Assembly (NCBI GenBank): GCA_023548195.1
Contig: JAJHZJ010000061.1
Coordinates: 2,148,771-2,212,770 of the forward strand
DNA: 64,000 nucleotides
Direction of reading: 5' to 3'
Origin: Bettongia penicillata ogilbyi
Taxonomy: Eukaryota; Chordata; Mammalia; Diprotodontia; Potoroidae
This document shows positions 1-10,524 of the stretch, piece by piece. Numbering within the stretch: the first letter of the stretch is position 1; every line of letters begins with the position of its first letter. The translations under genes and the position numbers were made by a program. Under the pieces are notes generated by a model. It saw nothing but the letters and a program-made list of their open reading frames with translations, made no database searches and was not told the DNA's origin.

Positions 1-194
1 TTCCCTTCCACCAGAGTGACAGGGACCTTTTCTGTTAATCCCCCAAGCTTCCCAGGTTAAAAGACTGCTGCGCCCCATCTGTCTGCTAGCTCAACTGTCC
101 CAGGCTTTTTCCTGGGGTGATATATTCTGTGTTTTTAGAGGTCAATAAGGGAGAGTGAGAGCGACTTGCTTCTTACTCTGCCATCTTGGCTCCC
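1..194 (-). mobile_element. L1 5' UTR end, continues off the left edge
   Basis: Read on the minus strand, the segment starts near 194 with GGGAGCCAAGATGGCAGAGT, the characteristic 5' terminus of mammalian L1 elements. It runs out of the window as 5' UTR. The element is therefore full-length at its 5' end and in the same orientation as NBEA. The ORFs and any target-site duplication are outside the window. Confidence 0.8.
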
Positions 195-1935
195 AGAAGT
201 CCCTTGATATCCCCTTTTATATCTAGGTCATATAATCTCATAGTGCCTTTTGTGGTGTAAGATGCTTACTTATCCTTAACTGCCAGTTTTCTCAGTAGTT
301 TTTGGTTCAGGAGTGAGTTATCATATGTTATGATATTGTTTTGCTTCTGAGTTTTATATAGCTAATATTTTTCACTGATTTTTTTTTCTTATTGGTAACA
401 AATTGTTTTGCTGTTTTGTACTTTGCAGAATAGTTTGACATCAGGCACCGCAAGGACTCCTCTGTTCTCATTTTTTTAAAAAAAATTATTCCTCAAGATT
501 CTTGATCTTTTCTACTTCCAGATGAGTTCCATTATGATTTTTCTAATTCTATATTTCTAATTCTATAAAACAACTATTTAGTCCTTTAACTGGTATGGCA
601 CTGAATTTCTGAGTTAATTTAGGTATTTGTAATTTTTACTGTATTAGCACTGCACAACCATGAGTAATTAATATCTTTCTAATTATTTTAAGCGTTTCTG
701 TGTAACAAGGTTTCAAGGCTGGAGCATTTGCATAAGACTCATAATTGGTAGAGAGAATGATGCTATGTGTCTATGTGAGAGGCAGAGTTTGTTAGAGAGA
801 GAAGAAGAGACAAGTCTTCTTCATTCTTGCTTTGAGATGGTGCACAGCAGATTGCAGACTCTTTGGGCCTGACTCTAGGGAGCAAGAGAAAAGGTTTTGG
901 AAGGCAAGCATTTAGGGGAAATCTGATTCCTCAGTTTGTCTTTGATTTCTAGCTTGCCTCTCTAGAGACTAGAAAATTTCTCCTTGGGTGATTTCAATGC
1001 CTTTCTTGTTACTGAGATATCTTATTCCCATCTAAAGAACTCATTCAATTTCTGTATTTTCTGATATAATCTAATCTGTATTTGTTTCTAATTCTGATTT
1101 GTTTGCTATCTGCTTAGATAAATGAGTTTGTTTACTATTCATTATTTTCAATTGCCTTTCATTAATCAATATTTGGAAAGGAGGATATACACTTAAGTTT
1201 AAAGTAACTCTTCCCCCTTTAAGGAATGGTGACTAAGAAAGTAGCTTGAATTAAAAAAAAAATTCCTGTAGACTAGAAATATTCAGGGGGGGAGATAGAT
1301 ATAATTCTAGTCTGTTACCTTGCCAGAAGAGAACAGAAACAGTTTGGCCAGTTTCATATCCCCTTAGGCAAGAATCAATCTGCCTTGGAAAGGGACTGGC
1401 AAGACTTCAGAAATATCTGTTCATGCTTTTCCATGAACCACATTTAGACAACCCACGTGGACTTACAAATAACCTACATGGGTACCATACCATAACCTAC
1501 ATCTGTAAAGAGTGTTTTTACTAAAATGCTTTCTCTAATATCTAGTCTCTGTAGTTCTACACTTCTTTTATTATATGTATAAGGATATGGTTTTACTTCT
1601 TAAAATATCTACATGCATACACATATTTACACATAACTTAATTAGTAATGCCTTGTTAGGATTTCTGTGCATTGGGAGTCTAATCTCTTTCATCTGTGGA
1701 ATCTGAGTAAACATTTCACATGTAGAGTCCCAAGGAAAGAAACCCACAAGTTCCAATGAGATCTTTGATTCTTCATTTGAGAAAATAACCCAAAGAAAAT
1801 TCTCCTGGCATAGCAATTGTAGAGTAGTAAGAGTTGTACTATAAGGAAAGCTGAGTGCTGCAGAATTGATGTGTTTGAATTGTAGTGCTAGAGAAAACTT
1901 CTGAAAGTCCCTTGGACAGAAAGGAAAACAAATCA
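195..1935. other. Intronic DNA, nothing recognised
   Basis: AT-rich sequence without an exon, a long ORF or a repeat that I recognise. Short poly-A and poly-T runs only. Confidence 0.5.
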
Positions 1936-1939
1936 GTCA

Positions 1940-2340
1940 ATAATCAAAGAAATTGATTCAGGGCTGTTCACTGGAAGGTCAAATACTGGAGCTGAAGTTT
2001 AAATACTTTGATCACATAATAAGAAGACAGGACTCAATGGAAAAGACCCTAATGTTGGGAAGGACTGAAGGCAAAAGGAAAAAGGAATGGCAGAGGATGA
2101 GATATACAGACAGAATCCTGGAAACCACAAACATGAAGCTGGAGAGACTTTGAGAGATACTGGAGGACAGAAGGGACTGGTGTGCTATGTAGTCTATGCA
2201 GAGGTGGGGAACCTGCGGCCTTAAGGCCACACATGACCCTCTAGGTCCTTGAGTGTGGTCTTTTGACCGAGTCCAAGTTTTACAGAACAAATCCCATTTA
2301 TTAAAGTCAGACACGAGTGAATGACTGAACAACAAAACAA
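1940..2340 (+). mobile_element. RTE (BovB-like) LINE 3' end, split by a hAT MITE
   Basis: A decayed frame at 1953-2153 reads SMEKTLMLGRTEGKRKKEWQ and then RMRYTDRILE, which matches the C-terminus of RTE-clade reverse transcriptases. The 3' tail 'AGTCAGACACGA..GACTGAACAACAA' at about 2305-2340 is the tail shared with the marsupial RTE-mobilised SINEs in this window. The tail is interrupted by a hAT MITE at 2199-2305. Confidence 0.8.
2199..2305. mobile_element. hAT-Charlie-type MITE fragment
   Basis: The start CAGAGGTGGGGAACCTGCGG is a typical hAT terminal sequence and is followed by the 'GGCC..AAGGCCACA' and 'CCTCTAGGTCC' motifs of a common marsupial MITE. It sits inside the RTE tail and replaces the 'GGGTCATGAAG' part seen in the tail at 24.3 kb. 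I see no clean 8 bp target duplication. Confidence 0.65.
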
Positions 2341-2344
2341 ACAA

Positions 2345-3055
2345 AAAAACAAAACAACAGCATGTATCCCTAAGTATTAATTATGTCTTGCCTTTTGCCT
2401 CCACACTTAATGCTGTCTGAGGTGTCTCTTTTGCCTAATAATAACATTATAGAGAAATGTTCATCTGTATTCAGATGGTCCTATGGCACCAGGTGTCTTA
2501 GATAAGATCTTTTGTATCTCTCTTGTTGACTAACCTTGGACAAATCAGGAAACATTCCAGTTCCATATTCTCATTTCCCTCAATCAATTACTGATCCCAA
2601 AATCCCAAAGTATGAATCTGGAGAGTAATTGTTCTTCACTAATCACCATCCTGGAACCTCATAAAAGAAGAATCATCTCTTACATCAGGAACATGACCTT
2701 TCCTCTATAAAAATGATATAGAGAAGCCATCTTTGGAGTTGTCACAACAACCCAATCTGGGGATCTGCCACATCCAGACACAGATGTGGGAGTCCTTAGT
2801 GTTCCACTCTTAACTGGCTGCAAAGCATATCTGTTACATTTTATAAATCTCTTTTGGATCCATAAGTTTTGTGGGTTCCTTCTTCTCAACAGTCAGGATG
2901 CTTGTGTTACCACATAATCCCTCAATTGGAAAGGCAATTAAAGAAAATGAAAAGGGTAGGAGAAATTGATCAAATCTCATCACAAGTTCCTCATACTTAA
3001 GAAGCCCTCATTCCAAAGACTGCAAGTGAGTGGATTCACTTCAACAGGCCAGTGT
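2345..3055. other. Intronic DNA, nothing recognised
   Basis: No exon or repeat is recognised here. The short open frame at 2680-2889 has no family resemblance. Confidence 0.45.
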
Positions 3056-3059
3056 GTCC

Positions 3060-3700
3060 TTAACACGCCTTGAGGTGTATTAAGAGAGGATCAGATTCCA
3101 GAAATAGGAGATCACAATCATTCTGTACTCTGCACTGGTTAGGTCACATCTGGAATATTATGCATGGTTTAGGCTGCCACATATTAGAAAGACATTGATA
3201 AGCATGAGAGTCTCTAGAAAAAAGGCAATGAGGGTAGTGAAGAGTCTGAAATTTATACCATACCATGATTGGCTGAAGGCATTAGGGATGGATATTTAAT
3301 TGGAAGGAGTCCAGAGATTTAGGTATGAGAATACTTGATTATTTTTATTCAAATATTTGAAGGAGTTCATATAAAGGTTCATAACCTGGGGTCCATGAAC
3401 TTGTTTTTAAAATATTCTGAAGATTAGTTTTCAATATAATTGGTTTCCTTTGTTATCCTATGTATTTTGTGCACTAAAAACTTTGTTTTGAGGTGTCCAT
3501 AAGTTTTACCAGACTGTCAAAGGGGACCACAACACAAAAAAAGGTTAAGAAATTCTGGCCTTGTGGAATTGGAGTTAGAACTTTAATCTGGGAAGTGGCC
3601 CCTGAGAGGAGAATGGGGAACATTGGATAGAAGTTGCAAAAGAGCAAATTTATTCTTGATGTATGGAAAATCTTCCTAATAATTAGAACTATACAAAAGT
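3060..3700 (+). mobile_element. L3 (CR1-clade) LINE, ORF2 C-terminal remnant
   Basis: Translation of 3110-3300 resembles the CR1/L3 thumb region: 'TLVRSHLEYYAW', then 'HIRKTLISM', then 'MRVVKSL'. After a nested hAT insertion the copy resumes at about 3560-3700, where 'TTGCAAAAGAGCAAATTTA' and 'CTTCCTAATAATTAGAACT' match the region just downstream in CR1 elements. Frames are broken throughout, so this is an old copy. Confidence 0.75.
3374..3557. mobile_element. hAT-Charlie MITE nested in L3
   Basis: It starts 'GGTTCATAACCTGGGGTCC' and ends 'AAAAGGTTAAGAAATTCTG', with inverted-repeat-like ends. The interior has 'AATTGGTTTCCTTTGTTATC' and 'GGGGACCACAACAC'. It has the same layout as the copies at 18.7 and 46.2 kb. 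It splits the L3 remnant on both sides, so it is the younger insertion. Confidence 0.7.
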
Positions 3701-3714
3701 GGAAAAGCCTGCAG

Positions 3715-4335
3715 ATGATGGGATTTAAGATGAGTATTAAGGGAAGTCAGGGAAGGAAGGAATCGGAGATGATGAGGAAGAGCATTCCACGCATAGGGGA
3801 CAACCAGTGCAAATACAAAGTCAGAAGAAGGAGTGTCACTGTAGTGGAATCATTCTTCATGGAGGGGAGCAAAGAGTAAGAACACTGGAAAGGTAGGAAA
3901 AATTCAGGTGATGAAAGTTTTAAGTCCAAACAGAGGATTTTCTATTGATCTTTAAAGTAATGGAGAATCACTGCAATTAATTGAGGGAGGGAGGTGACAT
4001 GGTCAGACTTAAACTTGAAGATCATTTCGGCAGCTGAGTGGAAAACAGATTGAAGTAGGGAGAGATTTGAGGCAGAGAAACCAGAGAAACCAATTAGAAA
4101 GAAGGTTAGTGCAGTAACCCAGATGAAAGGTAATGGGGGAATAATACAATCAGGGAATGAAGGACAGCTTACACAAAGGAAAGGCACAGGGAGAGAAAGA
4201 TAAGATGCTGGGGTGAAGTACAGTAAGCTTAGTCTGACTGGACTGTAGAATCTGTGACGGAGAAAGGTTGGAAATGGAGGATGGAGGGAAACAACATACA
4301 CTGGGAACAAATTTCCGTGATATGGGAGAACTGTC
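3715..4335 (-). mobile_element. L2 LINE, 3' portion
   Basis: On the minus strand the sequence encodes the decayed L2 ORF2 C-terminus, with 'FSASNLSLLQSVFHSAAEMI' and 'FKFKSDHVTSLPQL'. The plus-strand phrase 'GGTGACATGGTCAGAC' is a well-known antisense L2 marker. The open frame at 3942-4337 belongs to it. It lies within 165 bp of the NBEA exon. Confidence 0.75.
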
Positions 4336-4498
4336 AAAAGACAAACTTGTAAAAACCTTTCTTCCCTTCTTACATTTTAAACCTTTTCTATAAATATTTT
4401 GACATATATGAAATCCTCATTTGTTAAAACAAAAAAGAAATATTTTGATTATTTAACATCAACATAACTGCTCAAGTATAAGCCAAAATCTCTCTTAC

Positions 4499-4651
4499 CA
4501 TTCTGTTGATGCGTACAAAGTCTTCAGGTTTCTTTGCCCAGGGGGGAAGATCGACATCATTTACAACGACCTCATCTTCTCTGACTCCCAAATTATATCC
4601 ATTACTGTTGACAAACATCTCAGGTAGGTAGTAAAACTCTGGAATTAATTC
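4499..4651 (-). CDS. NBEA: NBEA exon, BEACH domain
   Basis: This 153 bp exon (51 codons, phase 0 at both ends) has an AG acceptor at 4652-4653 and a GT donor at 4497-4498 (GTAAGA). It encodes [20 protein letters not shown], then [20 protein letters not shown], then [11 protein letters not shown]. '[13 protein letters not shown]' and 'VDLPPWA' are the most conserved BEACH signatures. The '[12 protein letters not shown]' segment identifies NBEA, since the LRBA segment I remember is clearly different. The next exon, expected to begin ALESEF, was not found between 1 and 4498 and must lie to the left of the window. Confidence 0.96.
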
Positions 4652-4654
4652 CTG

Positions 4655-5555
4655 TCAGTGTTAAAAAGTATAGCATATTACACCTACTGCATAAAACGGT
4701 TGAAATATTATTGAACATTTTCTATGTGTGTGTGTTTATGTGTAACACAAGACAATCCCTCCCTCAATTTTTTCCTCTTTGAATAAGATATGATTAAATT
4801 TTTTTGTACTATGGTTTGAACGTTCATTTTGTAACCTATTCTAAAAGTTCATCTTTTCTCAATAATATTTCTAAAACCTATGTATTAAAGTGAGCATACT
4901 AATTAAAAAACAGGCCATATTAGCATCAAGGAAGGGAATATTTCTACAACAAACTTTTGATTAATGCAAACATCTAAATATTTTGTAAACTGTAAAATAA
5001 TATACCGATATGAGTATTATTCAATCTAAGATATTCCCATTAAGAAATCAAATTTCATGAAATTAAAAAAAATAAAGTTCTCCGAATTATTATTCAAGAT
5101 TGCATCAAGGAATGAAAACTATGTATAGAATTTAAAATGCAAATTCTGGTTACTTTTTCTTTTTGTCTTTTCAGATGCATTATCAATTATAACATACTTC
5201 AATTACAATGGACTTTTGAAAATGGAATTGGTAATTTACTCTTTGAATTTGGCAAAGGAAAAGCCTAATAGTTTTTTTATATTCACTATTGGACACTATG
5301 AAAAGCAAATTGTCAATATAATAAATAGTATAAAATATTTAATACATGTGATTTCAATGATGAGTACTTAGTAGAACTTGGAAGCATGTCTGCAATAAAG
5401 TGATCATAAATGTGTGATGCCTAATGTTCAAATTATGTCATTTAGAAGAAAAAGAGAAATATAAATGTAGTGATTTTAAAATCATAAATTTCTCCATTTA
5501 TAGCTGTCTTGTTTAAGCAGCTGGCCTAGAATTGGAATTTGAAATTCTAGTCTTA
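4655..5555. other. Intronic DNA, nothing recognised
   Basis: AT-rich, no repeat recognised. A (GT)-rich stretch lies at about 4725-4745. Confidence 0.45.
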
Positions 5556-5559
5556 ATGA

Positions 5560-6180
5560 AAATCTCTTTTCTCAAATATCTATTTTCTTATTCCTTCCTG
5601 CTCTCTCCAACAATTTCCTGGCCTACCCTGCCTGCAGAAATATTATTCCATCCTAGCTCTCCCACTAGTCTCCTTACCTAAACTGCCCAACACCCCAACA
5701 AAGCATCACACTGAGTTCCAACCCTTAATGACATTAATAACCCTTCTGAACACATTCAGCAGTGCTTAACAAACTCTCACCTGCTCATACCCTCCCTAGT
5801 CCAGTGATCCTGAACCTCTAGCTATCTTTATGTAAACTCCATTCTCTGTCCATTCTCTTATTCCTATACCCCTCAAATGTCACTTCCACTGTACTCTCTG
5901 GAGAGCCAGCTCCACAGACACTAAACCTGCTTGAATCTTAAATCTTTGCCTTTTCCACACCTTTTACTTTGTGGCACTTACTGAGACCTGGCTCCACAGT
6001 CTCCCTGGCTGCCCTCTCTGGCACTAGTTACACTTTCACTTATGTTCCCCCAGAATCACTGGCTGAGACAGAGGGGTTACAATACACCTTGCTTCCCACT
6101 GCTGCTTCCAAGCTCTCCTATTACTGTTGGACTGGCTGCACTTTCCCGTTTTCCCTACCTTGACCTTTTTGTAAATTAGT
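5560..6180 (+). mobile_element. L2 LINE, endonuclease-domain remnant
   Basis: The frame around 5969-6163 reads 'LLRPGSTVSLAALSGTSYTF', then 'PESLAETEG', then 'YTLLPTAASK'. This matches the L2 apurinic endonuclease N-terminal region (ETWLS..ASLAALSGYTF..GRGGGVG..LLAP..CF). Upstream pyrimidine-rich sequence from 5560 belongs to the same 5' part of L2. It is broken by stops and old. Confidence 0.7.
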
Positions 6181-6184
6181 TCAG

Positions 6185-6685
6185 ATTTATGCTGTATTAC
6201 AAATTTCTGTTATATAATCTTAACTGGGCCCTCACTGCAGAAGGTAATCCTTTTGTAGTTTCCCAATCAACTTGATCTGCTCTGACAATAGCTGTTCTAG
6301 ACAGTCTTCCTTCTCCTCAAGTTTCCCATGGGATACTCTCTCAATCCTCTCAGCTCAAGGCCTTGCCTCATGCTTCACTGAAAAAACTGAGGCAGTTTAT
6401 TAAGAGTTCCCTCCTCTGATTTTTTTTTTTACATTTTAAAATGATATTATCTAATTGCAACTCAACAAATCCAACACATTTTCTTTACAGAAATAAGTCA
6501 AGGATCTATGATTTTTTCCGCCAGCCCATATTTCAACTCATTTCCAATTTAGAACATTAGAGACTTTCCTGAAGGTCTGAGAAGTGACTATCCTTGACTT
6601 CAGGTCTAGGGCTCTACTCATTGCCGAGCTGCTTCTATACATTTATGTCTCTTAATACTTGTAAATAATAGTCAGGGCAATAGTG
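6185..6685. other. Intronic DNA, nothing recognised
   Basis: A poly-T run at 6420-6430 is the only distinct feature. Confidence 0.4.
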
Positions 6686-6689
6686 TGAT

Positions 6690-6880
6690 ATGCATAGGAC
6701 ACTGCCACTCCAGTAAAGGGAGAGGTGAGCTCTAGTTTCAGTGATGTTGATTATTTGTGTGAGCTTGGACAAGCCAATCAGCTTCTCTGACATTGGTCAT
6801 CCATAAAAATAACATGGTTTGTAAAGGAGATAATCTCTAAGGTCTCTTTTAACACTTTTAAGTGTATAATTCCATAAAAT
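6690..6880 (+). repeat. CORE-SINE (MIR-like), decayed
   Basis: The order 'GAGCTTGGACAAGCC', 'TCAGCTTCTCTGACATTGGT' and 'CCATAAAAATAACATGG' followed by 'AATCTCTAAGGTCTC' matches the middle and 3' part of a MIR-type SINE. Confidence 0.55.
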
Positions 6881-7149
6881 TTAAGAAATAGTTCATAAAA
6901 TAAGCTTTAGGGCAAGTATGTAGTATTAACAAACCAGTTCTAAATATTAAGAATTGGATCATAATGTCTTGGATTGAGTATTTTCAGTAGGAGCTGAAGT
7001 TCGGCTGCAGTATAATTTGCCTTATTAGTTATACGATATTTTGATGTTTCCAACATTCCATGAAGAGTATTTTCAGATACCTGTTTTTCTTTAAAGCATT
7101 GTCTTTCAAGAATCATCCAACTTCTTCTCCTTAAGAACTTACTTCTTTA

Positions 7150-7690
7150 GTATTTAAAAAATGTTCACCTCTGGCTGTTTTGGTTTGTTTTAGGGAGCTT
7201 CTGCTTCCCTTTTCAATTTCTCCAAAATCTCTTCTGGAGTTGTGGATGCCAAAATCTTTACCACTTTTTCATGAGATTTATCACTCTTTTCTAAGGTAAC
7301 ATTACTCTTCCTAAGTTCCAGGACTTTGGAAAGATACTGACATAGTTCTACATTAGCCTCCACTTCTAGAGGTGCAGCAATAGCTATGCTTATATTCTAA
7401 GTTGTTACATCTGTTATGGCATTTTGTTTGGAGCCAGGTTTGGCATGAATGGCTATTGTGATGGAACCACTCTGGACAACTGCGACAGGTCCAGTGAGAG
7501 AAGTATTTTCATTGGCTCCTTATTCTGGCCTTTCGTCTTGGGCATCCCCACACCAGAAGTGAGCCTGGCTGCTGCCATCTTAGCACCAACCAGCGCCCCA
7601 TCAGCCTGGTAGCAGAGGTAAAGTATGGGCCCCTGGGTCTTCTCTGCCCAGAAAAAAAGAGTGGGTGCTTGGTGGGGCAGCCTTTGTGCC
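7150..7690 (-). pseudogene. C15orf40: Processed pseudogene of C15orf40 (UPF0235/DUF167)
   Basis: The minus strand shows an intronless copy of the small UPF0235 protein C15orf40, a member of the YggU/DUF167 family of unknown biochemical function. The start at 7545-7543 gives '[11 protein letters not shown]'. After a frameshift near 7490 the text continues '[20 protein letters not shown]', then '[11 protein letters not shown]', then an in-frame TAG at 7399-7397. It goes on with '[20 protein letters not shown]', then '[18 protein letters not shown]', and ends '[18 protein letters not shown]' with a stop at 7192-7190. '[11 protein letters not shown]' is the family hallmark. It covers nearly the whole coding length without introns, so it is a retrocopy. 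One frameshift and one stop make it non-functional. Confidence 0.87.
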
Positions 7691-7934
7691 TGCACCCTGA
7701 TGCACGAAGGGTCCCCTTCTGATTTTTTAAAACCAAATACAGCACTTTAAATTTAACTCTATTAAATTTGGTCTTATGAGATTAGCCCTAGCACTTTAGA
7801 ATGTCAAGATTCTTTTTAAACCTGGTCCTAGAACAGGCCTAGCAGAATCAAGTCTAATGTAAAAATGTTAACTAAGATACCAGAATGAGCTGACAAATAA
7901 ATGTTTGATGCAGAGACTTTTCTTGTATAATTCT

Positions 7935-8215
7935 TTGTGGTAATATGTCGCAAACTACCAGAGATACAAATAGTTATTCTGGTACTTGGGAAATTGTGGG
8001 GAAGAGCCTTCCAAGTTATTGCTGCGGGAGTACAGAGCAAGAGAGGAACTCACCAGGAGCTCAGGAAGACCTTGGGAATTTCCCCTATGACACATATTGG
8101 CCTTCCCCTTCATGATGTAATGTTGACTTTTATTTATGTCACTAGCCAGTGTAATAATGTCTGTAGCTCCCCACTCCATCCACAAAGACTACCCTGTAAT
8201 CTTATTGGTAAGGAA
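7935..8215 (+). repeat. Local direct repeat, copy 1 (unknown family)
   Basis: This block shares a series of phrases in the same order with 9050-9345: 'ATTCTGGTACTTG.GAAATT', 'GGGAAGAG', 'CAGGAAGACCTT.GG', 'TGACTTTTATTTA.. TCACTAG' and 'CCCTGTAA.CTTAT'. I cannot assign it to a known family. It could be a dispersed repeat or a local duplication. Confidence 0.7.
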
Positions 8216-8379
8216 GAGGGAGCTGAAGTATGAAGTATGAAGCACTTAAACCTCTGGGATACTCTGAACAGAAAGAAGCCTGGTGCTTTTTTATTACTGC
8301 AGAAAGTCCAGAAGGTATAGATAATTTGTTGAACTAAATAATTTTAAGTCTCTCAAAGAAGGCCTGCTAATGTATTTGC

Positions 8380-8725
8380 TCCCTGTCTACATCAATCTAT
8401 TTCTATTACCTTAATGGAATTCATCTTTTAAGGCACTTATCTCAAATGCTCCCCTTTTCATGATTATTTCTATCTCTACAATCTACAGTGATCTCTCCTT
8501 CATGCCCCTTTATTGGCACTTCTTGTATTCACTTACTATATTTTGATGTTTATTATCACTATCTGCATACATGTCATGCTTCTTCCTCTACTGGATAAGC
8601 AACTCCTTACAGATAGGGATCATATTGTATTTATCTTTGTAATTCACACAGTACTTAGCACCAGTGTATGGCACATAATAAAAGTTTAATAAATGTTTAC
8701 TGAATCAATGAAAGGATAAATGAAT
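8380..8725 (+). mobile_element. L2 LINE 3' end
   Basis: The segment ends with the L2 signature: 'GATAGGGATCATATTGTATT', 'CACAGTACTTAGCACCAGTG', 'GGCACATAATAAAAG', and then a TGAATCAATGAA-type tail. Confidence 0.8.
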
Positions 8726-9049
8726 TTTACATGGATGCAAGAAATACCTCCATGGTAGAATCAACAGAGCTTAGCAACTGTCAGGATATAGGAGATGAGA
8801 AAGAAGGAAAAATCAATATGATTCTAAGACTTTGACTAAAAGTGACTACAAGGATATGGAAGGCTAGGCAGATGGTCAGTTTTGCAGGGGAAGATGAGCA
8901 TGGCATCTTTTGACATTGCAAAAATACCCAAAGAGCATAAAGGATGTCTCTTAGTCATCCTGCATAGTCCCTACATGACTGCTGTACCTTCTCTACCAAT
9001 CATATACCTCTCTATCTCTTTTCACTGATTTTCCTATATATTTCTTTAT
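8726..9049. other. Intronic DNA, nothing recognised
   Basis: Unique-looking sequence between the L2 end and the second direct-repeat copy. Confidence 0.4.
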
Positions 9050-9345
9050 TGGTAATAGGCTGTAAACTAGCCATAATTAGTCATTCTGGTACTTGAGAAA
9101 TTATAGGGAAGAGTCCTTGGGGAGAGACTTTCAGGTTGTTGCTGGAATGGTTATTCCTGAGGGAGAGAAAAATCAAGACAGGAAGTCACCAGGGGTTCAG
9201 GAAGACCTTAGGAGATCCATTTATGGCACATTCTGGACTTCAGGATATGGTGACTTTTATTTAAATCACTAGAGGGTACAGTAATACTTGTACCACACAA
9301 TCTCCTCCCACCCTAGTCTGCCCTGTAACCTTATAGTATAGCCAA
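9050..9345 (+). repeat. Local direct repeat, copy 2 (unknown family)
   Basis: Same orientation as the copy at 7935-8215 and about 1.1 kb away, with similar length and collinear matches. Copy 2 has extra bases between 'GGGAAGAGTCC' and 'TTGTTGCTG'. Confidence 0.7.
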
Positions 9346-9349
9346 TGAC

Positions 9350-9755
9350 CCTTAATCCCTAACTCTCCAATCCTTGCAAGCAGGTGGAACTAGAAGTAGT
9401 CTAAGGCAAGGGGGAGGGAGAGGGTAATGGAGATAATCCTGGGGGAAGACATGGTGCTGGCCATTTCTCTTGAAACTGGGATGCAGCAATCATGTACCAC
9501 AGGTACAGCATGGGCCTAAGGATATGACAAGAGTGGTGCAACACAGAACATGATTAGGTGTACTAGTCTAGAGAGTTAGAGAGGAAGCACGGGATGTCAT
9601 ATTGGGGGTGTGCTGCTGGACTGGCAAAGGATGTTTTTGCTGTCTTATGTTTTAGTATATTTAGGTGGAGATGTGCAGCAGGCAGTCAGAAATATAGGGC
9701 TATAACTCAGGTCTAGTGATATAGATTATGAAATTCAGGTCTACAGATTTTGGTG
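9350..9755. other. Intronic DNA, nothing recognised
   Basis: GC is slightly higher than in neighbouring sequence, with phrases such as 'GGGGGAGGGAGAGGG'. It may be the continuation of the repeat at 9050-9345. Confidence 0.35.
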
Positions 9756-9759
9756 TTAT

Positions 9760-10205
9760 TTGCATATTTAGGACAACAGATGGAGGCAGGTCTTCTCACT
9801 GCTCTAATGAAACTGCTTTGCTGAAGGTCGGCAATGATTTCTTAATTGCTAAATCCAATGATCTTTCTTCAGTTCTCGTCCTTAATTTTTCTGCTGGTAT
9901 GGCACTATTGACCACTCATTTCCTTTTTCCTACCCTCTTCTCTGAGGATTTCCGTGATGTCGCTATTTCTTGGTTCCTCTTATTAGACTGAATGCTTGTG
10001 TTCATTTGCTAGCTCGTCTGCCCCAGTTTGTTCTATAAAAACAGGTGCTTTCCCAGTTCCGTACAGAGTTTGTTGTTTGCATGTCATCTCCCCTGTTCTA
10101 ATGAGAGCTCCTTCAGAGCAGACACTTCTCTTTCTGCTTACCTTTGTCACGCTGGTACTTAGCATACTGCCTGGCATATAGTAGGTGGTTAATGAATGCT
10201 AGCTG
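9760..10205 (+). mobile_element. L2 LINE, RT remnant and 3' end
   Basis: The open frame at 9728-9991 contains 'ETALLKVGNDFLIAKSNDLS', then 'SVLVLNFSAGMALLTTH', then 'EDFRDVAISWFLL'. This aligns with the L2 reverse-transcriptase palm (KVTNDLL.AKSNG..SVL.LLDLSAAFDTVDH..LGF.D.ALSWF). The catalytic segment is degenerate. It continues to an L2 3' end at 10040-10205 with 'GTACTTAGCATACTGCCTGG' and 'CATATAGTAGGTGG'. Confidence 0.8.
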
Positions 10206-10384
10206 GACGACTGACTTGTTCAGTATAAACATATAATCATGTAAAGGAATTAGAACTTGGAGCTACATAAGGACATTGATACTCTTTTTCATTAGAGCTT
10301 ACAGAGCTCTGATCCCTTAAAGATATCTCCAGACACATTTCAGTGAACACCACTTAGGGAAAGTGAAGAGGGTAAGTAGTATGG

Positions 10385-10520
10385 TTTGTTGGAAATAGCA
10401 GCGATATTGGACAATTCATTTATCACCTCTAAGCCTTGGGCTTATCCGCAAAAAAGATTTTGACTAGATGATTTTTAGGCCCTCCTCCAACTCTATGTCT
10501 ATGATCCTATAATCTAGCAG
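10385..10520 (+). repeat. CORE-SINE (MIR-like) fragment
   Basis: 'TATCACCTCTAAGCCTTGGG' followed by 'CTCCAACTCTATGTCTATGA' and 'TCCTATAATC' matches the 3' half of a MIR-type SINE. Confidence 0.6.
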
Positions 10521-10524
10521 TCAG

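Noticed and set aside
4499..4651. LRBA as the host gene
   Set aside because: Diagnostic residues such as [31 protein letters not shown] and [17 protein letters not shown] fit NBEA and not the LRBA sequence I remember.
7424..7745. Small open frames over the pseudogene in several frames
   Set aside because: They are fragments or shadows of the C15orf40 retrocopy. None is an intact gene.
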